Positions 49,619-60,429 of a stretch of 64,000 nucleotides of DNA are shown here, piece after piece. The notes below the pieces were generated by a model. It saw only the letters and a program-made list of their open reading frames with translations, was not told where the DNA came from and ran no database searches. This DNA is from Allodiplogaster sudhausi. Lineage: Eukaryota > Nematoda > Chromadorea > Rhabditida > Diplogasteridae. The first letter of the stretch is position 1, and each line of letters opens with the position of its first letter. The stretch lies in assembly GCA_945643635.1 (NCBI GenBank), contig CALZFC010000356.1, forward strand, positions 1,540,001-1,604,000. Direction: 5' to 3'. A program made the position numbers and the translations under genes.

Positions 49619-50681
49619 TAGATGCATATGTACAACTTTGAAGCGAAGACAATTGTAGCATTCTTTGTCTTAAAATTATTTCTCCTTCTCACTCTCTCAC
49701 TCTCTCTCTCTAACTTTCTCTGTCAACTTCCAGGTAAACCCGACGACAACGACTCCCAACATCTCAACGGATAACAGGTTAGCTGAATTATCGACTTTAG
49801 CGAACTTTATTTTGGTTTTATTCTATTTAATTGTTGTTTTGGTCACAGAAGGGCCGAAAGCAGTGAAATATGAAGTTCGCAAAAGTATGATATTTAGCTA
49901 AACTGATCCGGAAGATGGTGGGGGCAGAGACGATAGAAGAGAGAGAGAGAGAAATAAGAGGGAGAGAGAGAGAGAGAGGCGGTGGACGGTCCAGGTGCTG
50001 CTTGTAGAGACGAAAGCGTTGCCTCAACCCTTTGCCCTCGCCTCGGCCTTCTAACGCTTTCTAACATAACGATTTCAAAAAAACGCTTTGAAATGACCCG
50101 ATTCCTACGGTCCTAACCGTTAGGATTCGTTTCAACGATTCAAACCGTAGCCAGAAACGTAGATCTTAACGCTTTCTTTTCTTGTGAAGATTGCCCGCCG
50201 CTCAGCGGCCTGCAGAAAGCGCTTCCGGCGTCAGCACTTTCTGCAGGGTCTGGTGCCAACATTTTCGCCATCCGATCAATCAGACTCTGTATCCACCACA
50301 GTCCTCGGCGCCAACTTCGCCGACCTCGTCTACCAGTACGAATCAACATCGGCTCGCACTATTATTCTATACTTGGTGAGGATCAGCATGGAATGCCAAG
50401 GCCGGCCAGCTGGGATGATTGATTTATTGACAAGCTTTCATATGATTGCTTTCGCTCTTCTCTTTTGCTTTTGCTGCCCGCGTATGGCTAGCTGAAAAGA
50501 GTACTAGAAAATAGCATACATAAACAAACGAAAAATTCTGTAAATTCTTATTCACCAAGCACTTCCGTTCGCGTCGTGCGCGAGCGTTGCGGTGAGGGCG
50601 ACAATGTCGAGCACGATCATTGATTGGCAAACCACGAACACTGGCATGGCATCAGTTGGATGTGAACAAAGGCAGATAATA

Positions 50682-50945
50682 GAATATTCCAGCAGGAAGA
50701 ATAAAATACTCTAACCGGGATGATAGAATATTCCAATCGAGAGAATAGAATATTCCAAACAGGATAATAGAATATTCATATCGCTATAATAGAATATTCT
50801 AACCGGGTATTCCAACCGGGATACTAGAATATTCCAACGAGGATATTATAAAATTCCATAAGGGAGAGTATAATATTCCAACAAGTATGTATATTAGAGT
50901 ATTCCAAGCGGGATGATAAAATATTGAATACTCCAGTCAGGATTA
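50682..50945. repeat. 22-bp GAATATTC minisatellite in the mosaic
   Basis: About ten units of the GPCR intron-1 type, displaced more than 20 kb from the array together with E2 sequence. Confidence 0.88.
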
Positions 50946-51085
50946 AGAATGACATACAGCACGCGAAAGAACCGAAGAAACGAGATCGACCCTGTTTAGG
51001 AGTTCACCTAAAATGTTAGTTTTTTTTTAACTCACGTTATGAGAACTTCTAGAAATAATGTTCTTACTTAGAAAGACCGTCTCAA

Positions 51086-51309
51086 TACATATATGACGGT
51101 GCCAACTAAAAAAACGGTCGTTTTTGAATTTTCGACTCGTTGTGCACACTTTTTTGGAATATTCCACAGGAATATGCCAAATTTGTCAAAAAGTACGCGT
51201 AATTTTTGGCCAATTTGGCATATTTATGTGGAATATTCCAAAAAAGTGTGCACAACGAGTCGAAAATTCAAAAACGACCGTTTTTTTAGTTGGCACCGTC
51301 ATATATGTA
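51086..51309. mobile_element. 222-bp near-perfect palindromic MITE
   Basis: Arms of about 95 bp from ACATATATGACGGTGCCAAC to its complement, TA on both sides. The interior includes GGAATATTCCAC in both arms. Too short to code for anything. Confidence 0.88.
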
Positions 51310-51672
51310 GGTCTTTTTGAAACAAAAACCATTATTAACAAGCCATGAAGTGGCTGAATAAAAACAGACACACCAATAGATGTCTGATTCATTTGTCGCC
51401 GCTGAAGTTGCATCTTCCGAAGAATGCAAAAGTCGCAGAACACGATTAAAACCGGGGCTAGCAGGGAAGCGCGTAGGGTTCCTTTGATGCAAGCTTCCCA
51501 TCAAAACAAAGGCTCAGACCAATGTATGCTCGTAAGTCACATTTTTTCTCTCCTCAATATCTTTCTACTTCTTCATGATATAACTAATTCATATCAGTGT
51601 AGGTGACATTTAGCTTTTTATTCATACTTAGAAAACACAAATCTTGCATGCCTATCCCAAAGGAAGGTGAGT

Positions 51673-51868
51673 ATATTTATATATATCTTACATATTTAAA
51701 AAGTACAAGAATGCTCGTATATATTTATATAATATATTTATAGAATATATTTATATATATATCTTACATATTTAAAAAGTACAAGAATGCTCGTATATAT
51801 TTATATAATATATTTATAGAATATATTTATATATATCTTACATATTTAAAAAGTACAAGAATGCTCGT
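51673..51868. repeat. 75-bp tandem repeat, about 2.6 copies
   Basis: AT-rich unit ending each time in AAAAAGTACAAGAATGCTCG (near 51717, 51793, 51867). No coding content. Confidence 0.85.
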
Positions 51869-52130
51869 CCGTCTGCTGTAACACATGGGTGATAACGATT
51901 TCGTTACCCTTTGCGCAGGGTTAATCAGCAAAATGTATGTATTTCATCTGCTGCTAATTCAGCCGAACGAAGATCCGCTCAAAGTGAATGAACAGTTCAT
52001 TAGCAGAAACAGACAAGGAACATACTAGAACGCACCTATACTAACTACATATTTTCCATGTTTTCAACAAAAACGACCAACTACTTATTAAAGCCTATAA
52101 TTAACTAAAGCACACTCTACTTGTGCCATA

Positions 52131-54396
52131 CTAAGCACATGTCATCGTTGTTGGGGCAGTCTTCATTTGCCCAGGCACCGGGACGGTCAGATTGGGCAGA
52201 CATACAACGGCCTTGGTCATCCTCGTGATGCTAGCCTGCAATAGAGGATTATTGAGAAATGTAAGGATCACTATGGACTCTAACAGTGTAAGAATGCACA
52301 CATTTAAGAATCATTAGTTTGGCAACTTTTCGTTTCGAACGGAATGGCTAACAGTGGAAATAATCTAATATGGAATCTAAATTATCGGACAACATTTTAA
52401 AATTTTGTTTTACAAATTAAGTAGACGACGAGATTGTGAGGCAGATGAGCTCGCCGAGATGAAAAAGCACATCAGACACTAACCGCTGTGTACGAGATCG
52501 TCTGCGTCGCGACGGCGCACTCGGCAAAGCAGCGATTGCCCTTGATGACCATCTTGAACATGGCGGGGGCCAGAGCCGTGCCGCCGACGCCCGTCATCCT
52601 GCACGACTCGCATGCGGTCGCGGCGTTAGTCGAACAAGTCGCCTTAAAGGAGCACGAAAGTCGACTTCTTTCTGGCCATTATTAATGCATGACTCTAAAT
52701 CACATGCTCTTTGTACCTCGTGTCAGGCAAAAAGGCGAATGAGTTTTTGCCTTCCTCAAACGAAAAGTATTAATTTGCTTTTCATTTTCTTTATATTTTG
52801 AAATATGTGCATGTAAGACAGTGTCAATTAAAAAATTTGGTTATTTTTCACCAGTTTTCGGATAAGCCATTATTTTTGGCGGGGAATTAGCATATTCCAC
52901 TGTTTGCCTTTCTTGATGATAAGAAAAATTGTCAAGTCAGCGTTTTGGCAATTTTTTCTATCATCAGAAATGGCAAACTGTGGAATATACTTCCTCGCAA
53001 AAAATTATGGCTTCTCCTCAATTGAAGCAAAAAAACTAAAAAAATTTAATTGACACTGTCTTATATGTAAGTAAACTGTGCTGCACAAAGATTTCAGCTA
53101 TCAATTGTCAACTCGACCACTTTAACCGAGTTCAAACTGCTGTCACATTGATAAATCAAGCCAATCCGTGTGTCACTCAATCTTGCATGACTCATGCAAT
53201 ATTGCGCACATTTCTTCAAGTTTTACCGATCACTCACGTAGCCTCTCTATATGAATAGTAACATAAGTATTCAATGCAAGAAAGTGAACCTGAGTAATCT
53301 TCTCTCTAGTCTGGAGATTCATCCATCCAACGCTTCGTTCGCAAAAGACGTAGTTTGTGATCGCTGGTGTTGGCGGCGAGCCGGCGTTCTAAAAAATAGG
53401 AGAAGCATCGAGCAAAGGTGTAATTTTCACTCAGTTACTGTAACTTTTAGAGGACAACTTAGCTATATTAACTTAGCTTAATTAATTTGACTTAATTAGC
53501 TGTAATATATATTGCCAGACAACAATCGGATTCTCGAGTGCACCGACCGACGTGAATAGGATGCCCGTCTTGCAGACGGCATTGTAGCCGCTGAAGTACT
53601 CCTCGTTCTGGTAGACGAGGTCGGCGAAGTTGGCGGTGCTGCCTGTCGGAAGCATGGCGGAGGGAATCTCCGTGAGCGGCGGGCATTCTGGTGCCGCCGG
53701 CGTCGGTGCAACCGGGAGGGTGGCGGCTGAAGTGAGTTTGAAAATTCTCATTTGAATTCGCGCCTTTTGGCTGACACAAGTCGGAGAGAGAAAGTGTTCT
53801 AAAGCTAGAAAACAAAAAAAAATATTACCATTGAGTTTCCTCCCCCTTTAAATGGGCACATTCTTCAATAATTTCTTTATTTTTCTGTTTATCTGTGTTT
53901 TGTTTTTCCCTTTATCCACATTATCGATTTTTGCATATACTAATGAATAGGCGGCGAATTATGAGGGGAAACTGACGATCAACGGCGCAGAACAGGCTCC
54001 TGCGATTCGCGGCTGGTGTCCACGTGCTGGCCGAGCATGTCAGCGGGCCCGCCACCTCCTTCAGGAAGTTGGGAGATGGCTCATCCTCAAAAAAGGGAGG
54101 AATACTCGCTGCAGCAGGTTAAACGCTGTTTGCAGATGTATTCAACACACCCGTTTTCAGTTTTTTGAGCAATTATCCTAGTCCATAGCTCGCTTTTGTA
54201 TCTCATGATATGCAAAAATAGGTTTCTTTTTTCATATTCTTCATCCCACTTACGTAGTCGAGCATTTTGTCGCCGGCCTTGCAGCGAATCTCGCACTTCG
54301 TGATGATTGGCTGATAGCAGAAGGACTCCTCTGGGCAGTAGACGTAGAAGTCCGTCTCGGGCGTGTCGGGAACCTCTGGGCACGTGCATGTTCCGG
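52131..54396 (-). other. P3 module 3 (C-terminal)
   Basis: Exons A 54396-54254, B 54085-53977, C 53726-53548, D 53388-53290, E 52642-52484, terminal F 52235-52131. Terminal F reads RMTKAVVCLPNLTVPVPG and ends M-T-C-A. D has ERSVGW in place of ERGVGW. Confidence 0.85.
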
Positions 54397-57300
54397 CTGA
54401 AAGTAGAAGAAAAGCTCTTGTCCGATGCTATTTGTTTTACAAATATGCCTACCACCTTTGCATAATTTTCACCATAATGACTGTTTCCACTCTGCAGGCT
54501 AACAATTAAAGAATACAAATTTATTTTAGCAACGCGCAATGTAGCACATCCTATTATTCGTCAACAAAAATATTGATCATAAATCTAAAACCTGGTCCGC
54601 ACTGCAGATTCGTCGGCGCCTTGCTGGTGCCGAGACCGGGCGTTGGAACGACCAAGGTGGGATGGCAGCGCACTGCTTTTGTCTGCTTCGTCATCGTCAT
54701 GTCCTGTGAAAGAGAGATGGAAATGATTTTTTTTTCTTTCTTTTTTTTCGGCTGTAAATATAATGAACGAGTGTAAGTAATGTAGGCTGTTGTCTAGATA
54801 TTAACTTGGAAATATTTAAGATGAGGATGAAAGGGTAGCTAAAAGAACTTACAAGAGTGTACGTGACGACGTGTGCGGGGTTGACGCATTCGGCAAAGCA
54901 GATATTTCCAGTCGCCACCATCTTCAGCTTGTTGGGATCGAGCGGCATGCCGCCAGTGCCAGTAACGCCGGCTTGTGAGCAAGACATGCATGCGGCAGCT
55001 GCATTCGTAGCGCACGTTGCCTGGCAAAAGAAGAGATGATTATTAGGGTATGTTATTCTATGAAAATACACAGCTTTTCCAACGTTCATCTTGTCTTTTT
55101 TTCTTTTTGTCATTCTCCTTTATATGTATTTACATATGTATATATAATTTCTTATGTATCATCCATGTAGTTACACCGACAATTTCGTTTATTTCAACAT
55201 CCGCGAACCTGATTAATCGTCTGCATCGTCTCAAGATTCCTCCACCCTACCCCACGTTCGCAGAAGACATAGTTCGTATCCGCGCGAACGGGAGTTGAGC
55301 CCGAATTCTGTGGAATATAGGATATGGGAAGGTATACGGCGTTGAAACAATACTAAATAAACGCTGATATAATATATTCGATGTAGTCTAGATGAATGCC
55401 CACGTGCATGGCTTATTTAGTCTATTCGATGCCGTCTATAGGAATGCCTACGTGCATATCTTCACTTCCGAAATGCGCAAAGTGTTAGTGCGAACCGATG
55501 TGAAGAGTATTCCGTTCTTGCAGACTGCATTAAAGCCGTTGAAGTACTCTTCGTACTGGTAGGCGAGTTCGCCGAAGTTGGGGCTCATGGTGGCGGGCAG
55601 CAGGCTCGGGTCGATTTGCGTGAGTGGCGGGCAGTCAGCAGCGGCAGGCGTCGGCGTCGACGGCAGCGTGGCGGCTATGGATTAAAAAATAAAATACATT
55701 TTTTTTTAATATTTAATTATTATTTGAAATTCCCGCCATGTTCCTACTCAATTTTTCTTTACTATTACGTTGTTGAAAAGTGAAATAGAATAGGGATGCT
55801 GACGATCGACAGCGCAATAAATGCTCTGGCGCCTGGCAGCAGCAGGCGACCATGTGCCCGACGAGCAGGTCAGAGGGCCCGGGACTTCCTTGAGGAAGTC
55901 TGGCGCAGTTTCATCCTGGAAGTATGGTTGTTTCGATATTGAATTAGTATATACCAAATTTGTTACTTCTCATTTGTCTTTAATATTTAGATAATTCGTA
56001 TATACTAATAGTAAGAAGTAATATGACCTAAAGAAAAGTAGTAATATAATCTAAGGAATATACTAATAAGGACGAGCGCGCATATTTATTAACTTTTACT
56101 TATTCCGATTCTTTACTCTTATTTACTGTGGACTAACATAGTCCAAGAACTTGTCTCCGCTCTTGCAGCGAATCTCGCACTTCGTGATGATGGGCTGATA
56201 GCAGAAGGAGCGCTCGGGACAATATTGGTAGAAAGTAGCTTCGAGCGTCTCCGGAACGACAGGACACATGCAGTTTCCGGCTAAAATTAGCAACGGCGTT
56301 TTAGCAATCAATAGTAGATAAATAGAAGGGTTCTAAATAGTATCATAGACATAGAGCCCGCTTCGAAGTGTCAAGTTAAAACACAAGCTTTAAATTGTGC
56401 CTTTTTTGCCTGACACAACTGCAAGAGTGCATGTGATTTACTACTAGAAAGACGCCGACAACAATGGTCAGGAAATTGAAATAGAACACTGCTGGGATTC
56501 TCGCTCCTTTAAATAGGAAAATTGAAAAAGATTACGGTTGAGTTTAGTGCCCATTTAAATGGTAAAATTTAAATCGATTTCAGTTTATTGTTTTTTTGGA
56601 AGTTGAAATAGATTGCAGTTTAGTTTCGTTCTCCTATAAATGGGTAAATTGAATTAAATTACTGTTGGGTTTCGTGATCCTTTAAATATGAAAATTGAGA
56701 AAGATTACAGCTGAGTTTCGTGTTCACATTCCGTTAAAGGAGGGTGATCACCGAAAAATTATGTGATTTTTCAAATTGCCGCGGCCCTTCTCACTCTCAT
56801 TCGCGCGTGCTATTTTGTGTGACCTACGAAATAGCACGCGAGAATGAGAGTGAGTAATCACCGGGCAGACGCGGCAATTCGAACCTGCATTAAATATTTT
56901 TCGGTTATCGCCCTCCTTTAACAAGGCTTCGTATCCTAATTGTTAGCAGTAAAACAAGCGAATACCTGGTCCACACTGCAAGTTCGTCGGCGCTTTAACG
57001 GCGCCCGCTCCCTTGACTGGCACGGCCAAGTTCGGCAGACAACGCACCGCCTTCGTCTGGCCTCTAATTTCATCCTGAAACAACAGTTATTGTTTTCATT
57101 CATCCATCAAACTTAATGATGATGCGACAACAGTTTATTGAGAGTGACAAAGAGCATTGAAATATTTGTAAATATTTGTAAATATTTGTAACGCATCTGA
57201 TACTATATATAAATACAAATATAATATTTGATATTATATATATATATTACAATAATATATATTAATACACCCAAATATTTGTAACGTCTTTTTTCGGCCC

Positions 57301-60300
57301 CTTGGAGGCTTATTGGTTGATGGAATGAACCACTGACACCCGCGACAGTGTACGAAACGACGTAGTTGGGATCGACGCACTCGGCGAAGCAGAGATTGCC
57401 CGTCGCGACCATCTTGAGCTTGTTGCTATCGATTGGCTTCATGTTGATCCCGGTCATTTGGCAAGCCGCACAGACGACCGCTGCGTTTGTTGCGCAGGTT
57501 GCCTGGAAATTGATTTTTGAATTTCCCGCTCAAAATCCTGACGCTAGTCCCTTTTCTTCTTCGTTGCTCTCTTCCTCGCTCGCTTTGATTAAAACAGGAA
57601 GCCCTCTCGGTGCAATTTCAAGGCAGCGCACTCGTTTCACTTTCATCTTCGCTAAGACCAATATCAACCGAGCAAATAGAAAAGAAAGGGAATTGACACA
57701 TCACTAGAGGTATCCTCCATAAATCCGTCGAACCGCGTTACGGACCGTTTCCGTCCATAAAGTTCTCATTTGCTCAAACCTGCGTCACCCGCTGCATGTT
57801 TGCATCGAGATTCTGCCAGCCCACTCCAGCTTGGCAGAAAACGTAGTCTCTAACTGCAGGCACGGGCGGGCCGCCATTGTTCTGCAGATGACTTTGATTA
57901 CCTTCTTTAGTCTTATAAGCTATCTTAGCGGAGAACAGGAAATAATGCTACAAGGCGCCTTAATTTATACGATGGCTAGAAATGTGCAAACACCGAGAAT
58001 TCAAATATTCCACTTAACACCTAATTCGAATATTCCAATGAAATTGCTGCTTACCGATGTAAAGATTACTCCGTTCTCGCACACCGCGTTGTAACCCTTG
58101 AAGGCGTCTTCGAATTTATATCGGATAGCACCAAAGTTGGCGCCAGAGCCTGCAGGAAGCGCCGAGGCCGGCAGCTCTTGGAGCGGCGGGCAATCCGCGC
58201 TAGCCGACGACGCTGGTGACGGCGTCGTTGGGAGCCCGGCAACTGAAGAAAAATATAGCCTATATACATATGTACATTTACTAGTAGATTTGTAAAGATA
58301 TTGTAATTGGACGAAATAAATGGAAGCCTACCCGGCGTTGCACACATGAGCGCCAGACGTGACGAGGCTGGCGTCCACATCTGATTCGCCTGGCATACCA
58401 AAGGCTCCAAAGTTGTGTCGAAGCCGGTGGCCGTGTCAGCTTCATCCTTAATAATGGCAGCAATAAATATGTGCGTGCAGCCTTTTGGAGAGTATGTGTC
58501 TGCGTGGTACTACATATATCTTTTTTTTTCTACTATTTTTAGTTCTCGAATTTTTGCTTTTAGTTTTCTACTATTAAAAAAATTGAAGAAAACTAAAATT
58601 TTTAGGTTTCTACAATTTTTTGTTAGTGGGGGGGGGGTGCTCAAAAAAGTTCCTCTTATTAACTGACATAATCGATGAGTGTATCTGATCCGTCGCATTT
58701 CATCGAACAGGGATTTCGCACGGGCTGGTAGCAGAACTGATCCTTGGGGCAATAGGTGAAGAATGTCGGCTCCGGCGTATCGACTACCGCAGGACACGCG
58801 CACCTCGCTGCAAGGAAAAAGAGGGAACCTGTTTGCATTATTCTTTCACTTTTCTTCATTTAATGACAAACTGTTTTAAGACATTCTGGGACCTGTGCGG
58901 ATGTTTTTACATTGTTTATATGATTAGTTTATATGTTTTACCGAAAATGCTCTTGTTGGCGTTTATTGGCAAGCTTGTTCGTTTTGTGATAAAGGTGTTG
59001 TTTAAATTAGGCGCAGTTGTTGGTTAATCGGGTGGTTCACTGCTCGCATATTTGTTTCTTTCATCAAGAAAAGAGAAGAGATATTCTCTTTTCTCGCTCA
59101 CTCTGCTAACCGAGCCGGTTGCAAATGAAAAGGAGATCGCTCATATCGTTCTATTCTGTGCGATGGAATAAGTGCACTTGAACTATGAAATGTATGACAA
59201 CTATTTTAAATTCAAACAATGCCACAATCGTCTATGCTTCCAAGTTGCATGTACATACATATAATACGATGTCAACCATAAACAATAGATTCTTTCAGTA
59301 TAGGCGAAATGTTTGTGCCGGAATTTAGAATATTCCACTGTTTGCTATTCATGAGAATAGGAAATGTTGTCAAATTAGCGTTTATAGAATGTTCTCTGTC
59401 GTCAGGAATGTGGAATATTCTAAATTTCTGGACAAAAACTTTTGGCCTATTCTCAAAATAGCCAATTTTGTTTACCATCATTACAACATCTTTCACCACA
59501 ACTTACCTAAGCTTACACTTCTATATTTCCCAAAATCTTTTTTTTCTGAAAAGTCATAAGGCATGAGCATAGAAGAGACGGGTTTTTTTTGCATTTGCCA
59601 TGATGAAGGTGGCTAGCGTATCAATGACGCGATAGCATGCTATTAACGGAGATCGGAGACCGGTCTAGATCAAAAAAAGGCTGTTGTCACTTTTATCATT
59701 AGGCTGCGCCGATGAGCATCGTTTTTTGGCCCCTCTAGCGAACTGCCCTGCCTTGGGCATTAAATCTTCTTTTGTTTTTTTTTCTCTCGATCTTATACCC
59801 GCTTTTTCGGTGTCGCTGATACGGAGAGAATAGGATCTTTACACTTTGCTTCACCTTTTGACCGCACTGGATAAACGGCCTGAAGGGATGATAACATCTG
59901 CCGTGATCGAAAAGCGGCGATTTGACAGTTTTTTTTAAAAATTATCTCCAGGAATTGCAAATAAAGGAATATTCTAAATTCTACAACAAAATTTTTACTT
60001 TAATGAAAATAAAGACCATTTACTTTTTGTTGTCATAGCAGTATGAACAATATTAATCATAGAATCAGAGATAAACTCCTGTTACTCCGAACAAGGTCAT
60101 GACATCTAACAATAAGGGCTAACAATGATGGCTATATTTCCCCCTCCCCCCATTTGATCTGTGTTTCTTCATTTAACAAAATGCTTCAACTGATCAATGC
60201 GTTGAATAATAAGTTAAAATCTTGGTTTGAAAAAATATATATATCTATTTAATAAGTAAACAAAATATAATGGATTTAAATTAAACCAACTTTCGGGGCT

Positions 60301-60378
60301 TGTTGGCGTCATAGCCATACAGGCTTCTGTGAGTGGCGATACAATGAGGAGCAGCGCGATTGCAACGCGTAGTAGCAT
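52131..60378 (-). CDS. P3: secreted modular cysteine-rich protein, three modules (837 aa)
   Basis: Nineteen exons join into 2514 nt in one frame, including stop TAG at 52133-52131. Signal exon then three A-F modules with the same phase scheme as P1 and P2. Predicted secreted, disulphide-rich, no membrane anchor, C-terminus MTCA. Promoter with TATA 46-51 bp before ATG. Introns carry a TTAA-flanked palindrome (F1-A2), two MITEs (intron 1; D3-E3) and a hairpin just after the exon D1 donor. Exon E of module 1 uses a GTCAGT donor two codons later than its paralogues. The exon architecture, three times preserved, is strong evidence for a real gene; no known domain was recognised. Confidence 0.88.
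52814..53063. mobile_element. 250-bp palindromic MITE in P3 intron D3-E3
   Basis: Ends TAAGACAGTGTCAATTAAA / TTTAATTGACACTGTCTTA; interior has GCATATTCCACTGTTTGCC mirrored as GCAAACTGTGGAATATACT. Same family as 46022 and 59264. Confidence 0.8.
54592..56280 (-). other. P3 module 2
   Basis: Exons A 56280-56138, B 55915-55804, C 55674-55496, D 55307-55209, E 55020-54853, F 54703-54592. Nearly the same as P2 module 2; B has an added Ala codon (SPAAARRQSIYCA). Confidence 0.86.
56733..56922. mobile_element. 190-bp palindrome flanked by TTAA
   Basis: Ends GTTAAAGGAGGGTGATCACC / GGTTATCGCCCTCCTTTAAC, with a second inner palindrome (CACTCTCATTCGCGCGTGCT against AGCACGCGAGAATGAGAGTG). TTAA at both ends suggests a piggyBac-type target. 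It lies in P3 intron F1-A2. Confidence 0.75.
56966..58807 (-). other. P3 module 1
   Basis: Exons A 58807-58668, B 58446-58332, C 58242-58055, D 57881-57780, E 57502-57338, F 57074-56966. A reads CACPAVVDTPEPTFFTYCPK. E is 165 nt, ending T-V-A-G with donor GTCAGT; D is 102 nt. Confidence 0.86.
59264..59482. mobile_element. palindromic MITE in P3 intron 1
   Basis: Ends ATACGATGTCAACCATAAAC / TTTACCATCATTAC; interior AGAATATTCCACTGTTTGC mirrored by TGTGGAATATTCTAAATTTC. It sits in the same intron as the MITE in P2. Confidence 0.7.
60291..60378 (-). other. P3 signal-peptide exon
   Basis: 88 nt, ATG at 60378: MLLRVAIALLLIVSPLTEAC then MAMTPTSPE, donor GTTGGT in phase 1, joining to T-R-C-A-C of exon A. 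Confidence 0.87.
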
Positions 60379-60423
60379 CCTTGATTACTGCTATCCAGTG
60401 ACTTACCGACCGGCTCGGTCGTG

Positions 60424-60429
60424 ATTATA
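60424..60429 (-). promoter_or_regulatory. TATA box of P3
   Basis: Minus strand CCTTATAATCACGACCGAGC, 46-51 bp before the ATG, with GGTCGGTAAGTCACT between. Shared with P2 and the orphan copy. Confidence 0.6.

Larger units (their letters stand above)
50189..51560. pseudogene. mosaic pseudogene of P-gene and GPCR pieces
   Basis: 50189-50275 (+) is the first half of a module-1 type exon C (DCPPL, then SALSAGSGAN); 50303-50345 (+) is the end of an internal-type exon C (LGANFADLVYQYE) followed by its donor region. From 50385 the sequence is GPCR-derived on the minus strand: start of E3 (about 50385-50420), E2 with a deletion (50550-50665), intron-1 minisatellite (50682-50945), then E6 (about 50950-51005), a MITE, E5 (about 51345-51440) and a piece of GPCR upstream flank (about 51485-51560). 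The order is scrambled and no frame is kept. Confidence 0.75.

Noticed and set aside
49735..49782. Possible plus-strand exon with NPTTTTPNISTDN after the orphan signal exon
   Set aside because: The frame does not match the phase of the signal exon and no following exon was found; the AGGTAAAC at its start could equally be a donor.
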